From a virus, in the IMG/VR virus record IMGVR_UViG_3300042934_000547, positions 126,001-190,000 of that record: DNA of 64,000 nucleotides; one strand, written 5' to 3'. The position numbers and the translations under genes are program-made. This document shows positions 44,386-51,647 of this stretch, one piece after another (position 1 is the stretch's first letter; each line of letters opens with the position of its first letter). The notes beneath the pieces are model-generated. The model saw only the letters and a list, made by a program, of their open reading frames with translations. It made no database searches and was not told where the DNA came from.

Positions 44386-45207
44386 TTAATGATTATGGTT
44401 ACATCCACACGATTGTTCACCAGTATGAACATGACCGCAATTACAGTCACGAGGTTCTCTAGTCTGAATTTGTGGATTTCTTATAATCGGACTACCTCCA
44501 ATAATGTAATTAATATATGTGGTTGTAAATAACAAAGTTGGATGATCATTACCACCCACAGTCAAAGTCATTTTTGTCATAAGATCATTTTCATCAAATT
44601 CATATTGGATATGTTTAGCCCCTGTAACAGATTCTTCCAGCACTTGACCTAAATCATTATCACGATATATCATGTGCGAAAGTTCATTACCATCTTCACC
44701 GATAACTATTTCACTCTTTTTGTTTGGTGAATTTGGATAAAACTCGCCTGTTACCTTAAACCCATCAATTTCAAATGAATATTTATCACCATCGATTTTA
44801 ATATCATATAACGTTTCAATCAAAGCTTCTTTATTTTCTGAATCTTGAGAATCTACCGAATGTTTAATCATTCTTATTGGTCTTTCTAATTCATTGAATT
44901 CAGTATCCATATAATTTAAATAAAGACTACCACTTCTAGTTGTTTCAGTAAATTTGCTTTTTGTAAGTTTGTTATTTTCGTCATAAAAATTTTCTGTTAT
45001 AGAACTCGGTTCAATTTTTCTAATTATTTTATCAGTATCTTGTAAATAACTAATTGTTTTTTGATTACCTACATAAATAGACGTTTCATCATTAATACGA
45101 ACAATTCTTCCGAGTTCATCAGTAAACATCAATGCGTGAAAGCATTCTCCTTCGTTTACAACCTTTCTTGTCACTAATATCTTTTTATTTGCTAAATTTT
45201 CATTCAT
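44386..45207 (-). CDS. YD-repeat-like protein 1 (273 aa)
   Basis: This is one of five related proteins at 44-51 kb. The N-terminus (LVTRKVVNEGECFHALMFTDELGRIVR) is nearly the same as that of the next gene. Imperfect YD/RHS-type repeats are spread through it (DELGRIV, DENNKLTK, DENDLMTK). Uniquely, it ends in a Cys/His cluster (CNCGHVHTGEQSCGCNHNH) that could bind metal. The start at 45207 follows AAAGAAAGGG. It has its own promoter and terminator. Function is unknown. Confidence 0.85.
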   Translation of the reverse strand: MNENLANKKILVTRKVVNEGECFHALMFTDELGRIVRINDETSIYVGNQKTISYLQDTDKIIRKIEPSSITENFYDENNKLTKSKFTETTRSGSLYLNYMDTEFNELERPIRMIKHSVDSQDSENKEALIETLYDIKIDGDKYSFEIDGFKVTGEFYPNSPNKKSEIVIGEDGNELSHMIYRDNDLGQVLEESVTGAKHIQYEFDENDLMTKMTLTVGGNDHPTLLFTTTYINYIIGGSPIIRNPQIQTREPRDCNCGHVHTGEQSCGCNHNH

Positions 45208-45270
45208 TTTATTACCCTTTCTTTGCCTCATTTTAGGATAAGATATGAGGTCTTACACATTATTTTCTTA

Positions 45271-45310
45271 TCCATATCTATAATATACATTTGAAATAAG
45301 TTATATTTAC
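45271..45310 (-). promoter_or_regulatory. Phage promoter motif (copy 11)
   Basis: On the minus strand: GTAAATATAA, then AAATGTATATTATAGATATG (core 45279-45289). Confidence 0.75.
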
Positions 45311-45313
45311 ATG

Positions 45314-45333
45314 GGGAGTGAATATTCACTCCC
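45314..45333 (-). terminator. Intrinsic terminator (weak tail)
   Basis: A perfect inverted repeat (GGGAGTGAATATTCACTCCC) follows the YD protein 2 gene. The minus-strand tail is only moderately T-rich. Confidence 0.6.
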
Positions 45334-45340
45334 ATTATTT

Positions 45341-46030
45341 TTAATTAAAAATTCGGTTATAAAATGTAGTGGTGGTTTCTTCTGTATTATTATCTTTATG
45401 AGACACTTTCTTAGTTAATAATCCATTTTCGTCATATGTATATTTAGTTAACTTTCCATATTGACATGTTGAGTACCATTGATTTAATGGATTATCAATG
45501 TAAAAATTATGTATAACAACAGTATCTGTTTTTATTACCGTTGCTTTATATTCTTTCTTACGTGAAGAATTTGGGAAATAAGTAAAGTCCAATTTTCTGC
45601 CATTTATGATAAAAGTGTATGTATCATTAACTATAGTAGCATCCATGATTGTTTTTTCCTTTTTGGGATCTATATCACCAAAAATAGAATCAGTACTACC
45701 CTTAGTGATCTGTATTATTCTCCCTAACTCATCATATGAAAATATCCATATAAAAAGGTTTACACCATCTACGTCTTTTGTATACTCCCTACCTACTTCC
45801 AATTTACCGTTTTCATCATAGACATATTCGCCACACATTGTAGAACTTATTTTAATGATTTTGTCAGTATCATTGAAGTATTCGATATTTTCTGACGATC
45901 TCGTATACTTCTTTTCCCTCCTTACAATTCTACCGAGTCTATCGGTAAACATCAGTGAATGAAATTGTTCCTCACCATTATTCTTTCTCTTTGTTACCAA
46001 AATTACTTTCTTTTCCAAATTTTTGTTCAT
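45341..46030 (-). CDS. YD-repeat-like protein 2 (229 aa)
   Basis: This is a close paralogue of the gene just downstream: LVTKRKNNGEEQFHSLMFTDRLGRIVR matches it over about 25 residues. YD-like repeats include SYDELGRII, YDENGKLEV and YDENGLLTK. It lacks the Cys/His tail. AAAAGGAG precedes the ATG, and the gene has its own promoter. A recent tandem duplication is likely. Confidence 0.87.
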   Translation of the reverse strand: MNKNLEKKVILVTKRKNNGEEQFHSLMFTDRLGRIVRREKKYTRSSENIEYFNDTDKIIKISSTMCGEYVYDENGKLEVGREYTKDVDGVNLFIWIFSYDELGRIIQITKGSTDSIFGDIDPKKEKTIMDATIVNDTYTFIINGRKLDFTYFPNSSRKKEYKATVIKTDTVVIHNFYIDNPLNQWYSTCQYGKLTKYTYDENGLLTKKVSHKDNNTEETTTTFYNRIFN

Positions 46031-46086
46031 CTTGTTTATTCTCCTTTTTAGGTTTTTAAATAAAAATCTATGTTTTTATTCATATC

Positions 46087-46097
46087 TATAATATATA
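46087..46097 (-). promoter_or_regulatory. Phage promoter motif (copy 12)
   Basis: The minus strand reads AAGTATATATTATAGATATG followed by AATAAA. It precedes YD protein 2. Confidence 0.75.
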
Positions 46098-46125
46098 CTT
46101 GAAAAAATAACTAGAGAAAAAAGAA

Positions 46126-46149
46126 GGAGGATGAAATTAATCATCCTCC
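46126..46149 (-). terminator. Intrinsic terminator
   Basis: The stem GGAGGATGA / TCATCCTCC is followed by TTCTTTTTTCTC on the minus strand. Confidence 0.85.
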
Positions 46150-46157
46150 ATTATTAT

Positions 46158-46685
46158 TTACTTTCCAGTTGAGCCAAAGCCCTTCTCACCACGAGATGAT
46201 GGGGATAATTGTTTTTTAATTACCAGCTTATCAGGTTTAATTCCAGTAGATATAACTAGTTGAGCGATTCTATCACCGATAGAAACTATATATTCACTTT
46301 CACCTAAATTGAATAATACTACCTGAATTTCTCCTCGATAAGATTCATCTATTGTTCCCGGACTATTAAGAACAAATAAATCATGCTTACGAGCTAGTCC
46401 ACTTCTACTACGAACATCGGCGTATAATTCTTCCCAAGGGTTTAATCTGATATTAATAGACGATAAATCAATCCAAGTTCCAGTTGGTATGATTCGTTTT
46501 GATTTAGGTGGAATAGTAACATTTATAGTGCTTTGTAAATCCATTCCTATAGAACCTTCATCTTCGAATTTAGGTAAGAATTTTTCATCTGTAACCTTTA
46601 CATCCATTGTGATTTTTGGTATATTTGGTAGTGCTGACAGTGTACCAGTAAAACACATTTCTGAATTAACTATTAAATTATCCAT
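46158..46685 (-). CDS. dut: dUTPase
   Basis: This is a 175-aa trimeric dUTP diphosphatase that makes dUMP and keeps uracil out of phage DNA. All five motifs are present: GMDL (47-50), SRSGLA (93-98), GTIDESYRGEI (110-120), GDRIAQL (137-143) and the C-terminal SRGEKGFGSTG (164-174). The N-terminal 25 residues are an extra extension. AATAGGAG precedes the ATG. It sits within the YD-repeat gene cluster. Confidence 0.95.
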   Translation of the reverse strand: MDNLIVNSEMCFTGTLSALPNIPKITMDVKVTDEKFLPKFEDEGSIGMDLQSTINVTIPPKSKRIIPTGTWIDLSSINIRLNPWEELYADVRSRSGLARKHDLFVLNSPGTIDESYRGEIQVVLFNLGESEYIVSIGDRIAQLVISTGIKPDKLVIKKQLSPSSRGEKGFGSTGK

Positions 46686-46742
46686 TATAAACTCCTATTT
46701 ATTATATTTGATTTTATCTTATAGTTGATCATAAAGATTTTT

Positions 46743-47201
46743 TTAAATTTGTGGGAATAGTACGATATCTCTATATTGGGTCAAAATCAAAAATTCCCTT
46801 ATAGCCCTCACATGTCCTAGTTCCTCAATCCCATCTGTAATTAAAGTAAAATCCTTTTGTAATGTCTCTAACCTACTTATTATTAGATCATAATCATCTG
46901 CTGTTGAGCTACGAGTATTATAAATGAATGCATCTAATATACCGAACAATTCCGTTCGTTTATTATCACAATCTTCATTTATGAGAGGTAGACTTTGTTC
47001 TGGTGTGAGGTTTAATGAAACTTTAATTAATTCTACCTCTTGTTTAATTGCTAAGTCGCATGAAGCTAATTCAGTCTCTATTGATAGCTTAAGATCAGGT
47101 GATAAAGTTGTATCACTATAATTACTAAGTATTTCTTTTAATTCATCATTCTTTTTAATCAATGATCTTAAATTATTAAAACTAATTTTTTCATATATCA
47201 T
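46743..47201 (-). CDS. Hypothetical helical protein (152 aa)
   Basis: This 152-aa all-helical, coiled-coil-like protein (Leu/Glu/Lys-rich) has a GGAGG site. It is upstream of and probably co-transcribed with dUTPase. Function is unknown. Confidence 0.75.
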   Translation of the reverse strand: MIYEKISFNNLRSLIKKNDELKEILSNYSDTTLSPDLKLSIETELASCDLAIKQEVELIKVSLNLTPEQSLPLINEDCDNKRTELFGILDAFIYNTRSSTADDYDLIISRLETLQKDFTLITDGIEELGHVRAIREFLILTQYRDIVLFPQI

Positions 47202-47249
47202 AATATATTACCTCCAATATTGGTTAATTAGAATAGTGTCATAAAAAAG

Positions 47250-47273
47250 AAAGAGAGGGAATCCCCTCCTTTC
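47250..47273 (-). terminator. Intrinsic terminator
   Basis: An imperfect stem (GAAAGGAGGGG / CCCTCTCTTTC) is followed by TTTTTTATG on the minus strand. Confidence 0.75.
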
Positions 47274-47274
47274 A

Positions 47275-48006
47275 TTAAAAATATTGATACGAATCAATAT
47301 AATCAGTGGTAGATAATGAAACTAATCTTTGAACCCCATCTTCAAATTTATCACTATATATTGGAGTGAAGAGTTTAATCTTACCAAAATTATCAATGTA
47401 AGATAATAGTGAACCGAATTTGTCATAGATATATGTATCTACAGCATCTTCTTTATTTGGTTCAGATACGATTAAATATTTCTTTGTTCTACCTGTTGAT
47501 AGAGTCTCATATCTGTATAATTGAGTAATATTAGTTTTTAAATCTCTTTCTTTCGTAATTCTTCTGTTCTCGTCATAATCATAATCTATTGAAACAAATC
47601 CTCTCTGATTTATTAATAGATCACCATCATCATATGTATATTTAGAGATCATTCTACCTAAGTCATCGCACTCCTCTATTAATAAACAAGGATCATTATT
47701 GTCATATTTATAGAAGATTTCGTGTATCTTATTTTTTATACTATTTGTTGAATGTATAAGCCTTTGTAGTTCATCATAATAACTTTCTTTAATAACGTTT
47801 AAATTATTTTTAAAGTTAACTGCTGTGACAGATTTTGTATTATTATCAGAAAAAACTGTCATTTGTTCCCACTCTGGTTTAGCTGTAGGGTTCTTAAAAC
47901 TCTGCATCCTAATTACCTCATTTTCTCCATTGTAGAATACCTTATCTACTGAATTATTTGAATACTTTCTTGTTACGATTTTTGTAACTTGGTTTTTGTT
48001 AATCAT
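47275..48006 (-). CDS. YD-repeat-like protein 3 (243 aa)
   Basis: The N-terminus (MINKNQVTKIVTRKYS) matches that of the next gene upstream (MNSNKVTKIVTTKF). YD-like units include YYDELQRLIH, DDLGRMISKYTYDDGDL and YDYDENRRITKE. The ribosome site is GGGAG. No separate promoter was seen, so it may be read through from the gene upstream. Function is unknown. Confidence 0.85.
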   Translation of the reverse strand: MINKNQVTKIVTRKYSNNSVDKVFYNGENEVIRMQSFKNPTAKPEWEQMTVFSDNNTKSVTAVNFKNNLNVIKESYYDELQRLIHSTNSIKNKIHEIFYKYDNNDPCLLIEECDDLGRMISKYTYDDGDLLINQRGFVSIDYDYDENRRITKERDLKTNITQLYRYETLSTGRTKKYLIVSEPNKEDAVDTYIYDKFGSLLSYIDNFGKIKLFTPIYSDKFEDGVQRLVSLSTTDYIDSYQYF

Positions 48007-48035
48007 TTTGTTTGTCTCCCTTTATATTTTATTTT

Positions 48036-48056
48036 TAATAGAATATGATTCTATTA
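48036..48056 (-). terminator. Intrinsic terminator
   Basis: The stem TAATAGAAT / ATTCTATTA is followed by AAAATAAAATA on the minus strand. The tail is weak, so read-through is plausible. Confidence 0.5.
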
Positions 48057-48062
48057 TTACTT

Positions 48063-48896
48063 CTAAACGTATAATATCTGTTTTATGTAATTGCTGGATT
48101 TAATCTCAATTAATTGATTGTTTCTGGTATAATATAATTTATATGAGTCCTTAAATACCGTTTTATCGTCTTCGATTATTTCTGTAAATATTCTATCACC
48201 TTTATCATTAAATTCAGTAAAAGTAATATCAGTTATGCGTTTATTTTGTTCATTCTTATATTGCATAAATTCTTTATTTGTAGCTTCCTTACCATTTTCA
48301 TGATATGTGTATTCAGTAACATGAATTTTATCTGCATCATTATCATATGTATGAGTTATAGATTTAATCTGGTTCTCATCATTGTAATAATAATCAGTAA
48401 CAATACCATTTTTGTGATTTATGTATCGTGTCAAATCATTTCTGATATTATAATAGTATGATGATAATATTCTACCATTCTCATCACATATCTCACTTAT
48501 CATATCACTGTTTTCAAAATACTTCATTATCACAATATTATCATCTGAAACTAATTCTGATAATAATCCACTTCCATTATATTTATATAATGTGATTTTA
48601 GGTACACCAGTTTTGATATCAAAATCAAATGTACTAATTATCTTACCAGACAAATCATATTCTGACTTAGATAATACAACTCCATTAGTATTATACTTAG
48701 TTTCAATAATTCTAGTATTACTATGAGTAAAAACTGTTCTAAGTTCTTTAATAAGTTTACCCTTAGTATTAACCTCTTTCTCATATAGAGATTGACCTGA
48801 GTCATTAAACATCTCAAGTCCAATTTTAGAAATCTTACCTTCTCCATCATTAAATTTAGTTGTAACTATCTTAGTTACCTTATTTGAATTCATCAT
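48063..48896 (-). CDS. YD-repeat-like protein 4 (277 aa)
   Basis: This has the most regular YD/RHS-like repeats of the group: YDLSGKIIS, YKYNGSGLLSELV, DENGRILSSYYYN, YYYNDENQIKSITHTYDND and EYTYHENGKEA, about 20 residues apart. A GGGGGAATT site precedes two adjacent ATGs. The gene is preceded by a phage promoter. No signal peptide or toxin domain is present. Confidence 0.87.
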   Translation of the reverse strand: MMNSNKVTKIVTTKFNDGEGKISKIGLEMFNDSGQSLYEKEVNTKGKLIKELRTVFTHSNTRIIETKYNTNGVVLSKSEYDLSGKIISTFDFDIKTGVPKITLYKYNGSGLLSELVSDDNIVIMKYFENSDMISEICDENGRILSSYYYNIRNDLTRYINHKNGIVTDYYYNDENQIKSITHTYDNDADKIHVTEYTYHENGKEATNKEFMQYKNEQNKRITDITFTEFNDKGDRIFTEIIEDDKTVFKDSYKLYYTRNNQLIEIKSSNYIKQILYV

Positions 48897-48962
48897 TCGA
48901 ATTCCCCCTGTTATTAAGATTATTAATTCTATCCTATATTAGATTAGAATCAATTTCATAAA

Positions 48963-48973
48963 TATAATATATA
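48963..48973 (-). promoter_or_regulatory. Phage promoter motif (copy 13)
   Basis: The minus-strand core AAGTATATATTATATTTATG lies about 65 bp upstream of YD protein 4. Confidence 0.7.
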
Positions 48974-49029
48974 CTTATAAGTGTTTTTATGGAATTGAAA
49001 TGATTAAGTGATTTAATTGGGTAGAAGAA

Positions 49030-49240
49030 TTTTTTACCCTTCTCTTCTCCTTTCCCCCCTTAAACCCCCCTTTCCTCATCTCATCCCATTCACCCCTCTC
49101 CCTTATAATCTAGATTTAAATTATATTTATTTATTCTTTATTATTCTACCATCAATTCCATTATTCTTTATTTATCTTTAATTTTATTTATTTTTCTTCT
49201 TTCTCTTTATTTCTTTTCTTTATTCTTCCTGAGCTTCATC
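49030..49240. other. Polypyrimidine/polypurine tract in a noncoding gap
   Basis: Inside the longest gene-free stretch (48897-49491) the plus strand is almost all C and T for about 200 bp, first C-rich (two CCCCCC runs), then T-rich with CTTTATTT-type repeats. No convincing reading frame exists on either strand. It could be a replication, packaging or transcription-related site, or part of a noncoding RNA. Confidence 0.6.
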
Positions 49241-49361
49241 CATGAACCCCAATCTCGCTTCGCTCGTTCATTGGGTTCATGTCTCTACGAGACATTTTAG
49301 AGTCCAAAGCCCCCTATAGAAAACACCCGGTAGTAAAAAACTACCGAATGCGGGGGCTTGG
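49241..49361. ncRNA. GC-rich structured element (three hairpins)
   Basis: Three consecutive inverted repeats: CATGAACCC/GGGTTCATG (49241-49281) with a CGCTTCGCTCG apex; GTCTC/GAGAC (49281-49293); and a long CCAAAGCCCCC/GGGGGCTTGG stem (49304-49361) enclosing CGGTAGT/ACTACCG. The density of pairing and the high G+C, in an AT-rich genome, suggest a functional RNA or a DNA structure such as an origin. Strand is undecided. Confidence 0.55.
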
Positions 49362-49491
49362 ACATAGTTACAACGCTCGACAATATTAGTATCAACTTTT
49401 GTGATTATCCTATTGTTATTCGTAAATATTTTTTATAAATTTTATAGTCCTTCAACAATACTATAAATAATCCTTAGGAGGATATAAATAA

Positions 49492-50106
49492 ATGAATATA
49501 AAAAATAAGATTAGGTTATTCTTTCATAAATATAATTTAGATAATATATTTCTATTCTTTAATAATGATATAGATTTAGAAACTAAAACGACCATTCTGA
49601 GTGAGGAAGAAATATTAAGCAATCCTTTAGCTAGTTTATGTCAGCACCCATTTTATTCTATTATAGATATAAGCTTTGTTAATCAAAAAATAGTAATCAG
49701 TCTAGAGTCAATTATAACTCTAACCATATTACATGATTGTATTCAGAATATTTATAATAGAACGTCTGACTATATATTCACATTTGACATCACACGGTCT
49801 TATAAGATAGATAAGCTCGTAATCGATGTGGAAATACAATTCAGTACGACTCAGCAGGCTTATAAGTATTTACTCCTTTTACTGACTGACCTTAACCTAG
49901 AACTTATAGAAAGTGTAACTGTAGAACCTAAAAATATTTACGAGCATGATGATCTACTAAAATATTTCAATTCATATCAAGTAAATTATGAATCATATAT
50001 ACGATATTTGGATTCTAGTAAAACTAAACCTCAAATCAAATATATTATTGATGTACTTCATAATCATAATGATATGATTAAAAATATTCGTGATTTAATA
50101 CATTAG
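49492..50106 (+). CDS. Hypothetical protein (204 aa)
   Basis: This 204-aa soluble protein of alternating strands and helices has a strong TTAGGAGG site. It is a lone plus-strand gene between the structured noncoding region and a bidirectional terminator. No family is recognised. Confidence 0.8.
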   Translation: MNIKNKIRLFFHKYNLDNIFLFFNNDIDLETKTTILSEEEILSNPLASLCQHPFYSIIDISFVNQKIVISLESIITLTILHDCIQNIYNRTSDYIFTFDITRSYKIDKLVIDVEIQFSTTQQAYKYLLLLLTDLNLELIESVTVEPKNIYEHDDLLKYFNSYQVNYESYIRYLDSSKTKPQIKYIIDVLHNHNDMIKNIRDLIH

Positions 50107-50118
50107 AAAAAAAAATAA

Positions 50119-50144
50119 ACCTCTAGGACTTTAATCCTAGAGGT
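50119..50144. terminator. Bidirectional terminator
   Basis: The stem ACCTCTAGGA / TCCTAGAGGT, with a long A-run on the left and T-rich sequence on the right, separates convergent genes. Confidence 0.9.
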
Positions 50145-50155
50145 ATCTTTATTTT

Positions 50156-51175
50156 CTATAAATCCGTATATATTTCTTCTAATAGATTTCCATCCATATC
50201 ATAAATTTTTCTATGCTTTTGATACTTATCAAATCTTACAGCTTCCTTATTCCATTTAGAATAAATAAACTCTTTAAAATGACATTCTATATCATTATAA
50301 ATGAAATCTCTTTCCATCATCAACTTAGAGAAGTTTCCATCATGGAAATATATACTTCCACCATCAGGCATGATGATATTTTTGTATTCATAGTCGTCGA
50401 TTTTTTCTGTTACCATTACTACATCATGTGGTAACGATTCTATAGTAACGGTGTGCCCCTGATTAGCAGCTACTATTGTGTAAGAACTAGGACGTCTTTG
50501 AAGTACCTCAAAATTATCAGTTGGTTTTAATAATATCTTATCCCTAATTTTACTATAATTGATCTTACCATAAACTGATGAAACTAAATCTCTGAATGAA
50601 GAGTAATTACCATCTGTTAAAATAGATGTACCGTTCTCAGTGATATTAGCTAATAAGCCACTCTTGCTATAGAAATATTTAAACTCTTTCTTAGCTGGTA
50701 TTATGACTATCATTCGTTCCACATCGTGACGATATGATGTGTATGAATATATCATATGAGATACAGTACGTTGGTCGTTTAAACCTAAAACGCTTTTAAC
50801 TAACAACAATTTGGTATCCATATTATTATAAATGCTTATTGTTGCCTTACCAGTAACTTCATCATATATTATAACAGTATTACCATATTGCACTCCCTTT
50901 ATTTCACGTTTAGTAACTTCGCCAGTAACAAGATTTGTCGTCCTATGTATTTGGTGTGGTAAATCTTCACGCAGACTCATGTATTCAACATTTAATTCAG
51001 TTGATGCTACAAAGTCAGTCTTTGTCTTTATTCCACCATAGTTATTATAAATCTCTTCCTTTAGAAGTTTACCCTGAGACTCTTCGGTCCCCTGTTCATA
51101 AAGATATGTATGTCGTAACTTTGATTGTCCATCTACTAATGCATATACTTTCCTTAATTCATTTTTTCCTTCCAT
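50156..51175 (-). CDS. YD-repeat-like protein 5 (339 aa)
   Basis: This is the longest and most diverged member of the family. The N-terminus (ELRKVYALVDGQSKLRHTYLYEQG) and later stretches (YSKSGLLANITENG and IYDMDGNLLEEIYTD) keep the YD-like unit. The start is at 51175, 6 bases after AAGGAGG; the longer frame reads into the promoter. Its own promoter is present. Function is unknown. Confidence 0.82.
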   Translation of the reverse strand: MEGKNELRKVYALVDGQSKLRHTYLYEQGTEESQGKLLKEEIYNNYGGIKTKTDFVASTELNVEYMSLREDLPHQIHRTTNLVTGEVTKREIKGVQYGNTVIIYDEVTGKATISIYNNMDTKLLLVKSVLGLNDQRTVSHMIYSYTSYRHDVERMIVIIPAKKEFKYFYSKSGLLANITENGTSILTDGNYSSFRDLVSSVYGKINYSKIRDKILLKPTDNFEVLQRRPSSYTIVAANQGHTVTIESLPHDVVMVTEKIDDYEYKNIIMPDGGSIYFHDGNFSKLMMERDFIYNDIECHFKEFIYSKWNKEAVRFDKYQKHRKIYDMDGNLLEEIYTDL

Positions 51176-51213
51176 TTGTATCCTCCTTATATAACCTTTT
51201 AACTTATCGTTTA

Positions 51214-51224
51214 TATAATATATA
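51214..51224 (-). promoter_or_regulatory. Phage promoter motif (copy 14)
   Basis: The minus-strand core GGGTATATATTATATAAACG lies about 40 bp upstream of YD protein 5. Confidence 0.7.
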
Positions 51225-51253
51225 CCCATATCAAATTTTGAAAATAAAAGGGA

Positions 51254-51273
51254 GGAGTGAAATTAATCACTCC
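51254..51273 (-). terminator. Intrinsic terminator
   Basis: The stem GGAGTGA / TCACTCC is followed by TCCCTTTTATTTT on the minus strand. It is the second terminator in series after the one at 51340-51372. Confidence 0.65.
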
Positions 51274-51339
51274 CAACAAGATGATTTTTATTACTTTACT
51301 TATAACCGAGACTTATGATATAGTTATATATATTTAGAA

Positions 51340-51372
51340 AAAAAAATATCGGGTAGGAAATCAATCCTACCC
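51340..51372 (-). terminator. Intrinsic terminator
   Basis: The stem GGGTAGGA / TCCTACCC is followed by GATATTTTTTTTT on the minus strand. It ends the probable noncoding RNA at 51373-51480. Confidence 0.85.
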
Positions 51373-51480
51373 ATTAGGCATGTGTAAAAGTAATTGATTT
51401 ATATGAATTAAAAAAGGAACGTTGTTGATGGAAAACAAATTTTAGGAGTTATACATAACAAATTGTCTTCACATGCCTAT
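51373..51480 (-). ncRNA. Candidate structured noncoding RNA
   Basis: A perfect 10-bp long-range pairing (TAGGCATGTG at 51375-51384 with CACATGCCTA at 51470-51479) encloses about 85 nt without an open frame and is followed directly by a strong terminator on the minus strand. Smaller inner hairpins such as GTTAT-GT-ATAAC are present. No known family is recognised. It could instead be the 3' end of the transcript from 52496. Confidence 0.55.
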
Positions 51481-51530
51481 TTTATTTAACTGAAATTTTC
51501 TTATTCAATTACCTTATTGTTATTACCCTA

Positions 51531-51644
51531 TTAATTATTATTACGTTGAATTGGTATAATATTATGAGTAAATTTGAATAGTAATTGTTCAGACTCTTCC
51601 ACCATCAATGCCTCTAGTATGAATTTCTTTTCATTAATTGTCAT
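51531..51644 (-). CDS. Small hypothetical protein (37 aa)
   Basis: A 37-aa charged frame starts 3 bp after the stop of the ATP-cone gene, with AAAGGAAAA as its ribosome site. It has no membrane segment. Coupling is plausible, but evidence for translation is modest. Confidence 0.45.
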   Translation of the reverse strand: MTINEKKFILEALMVEESEQLLFKFTHNIIPIQRNNN

Positions 51645-51647
51645 AGT

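Noticed and set aside
49241-49361. tRNA or tRNA-like gene in the GC-rich hairpin block
   Set aside because: Stem lengths and loops do not make a cloverleaf and there is no TTC-containing T arm.
49241-49361. Retron or diversity-generating element
   Set aside because: No reverse transcriptase gene is adjacent and no template/variable repeat pair was found.
50935-51318. Plus-strand frame of 127 aa crossing the promoter and terminator
   Set aside because: It overlaps the YD protein 5 gene, its promoter and a terminator, and lacks a ribosome site.
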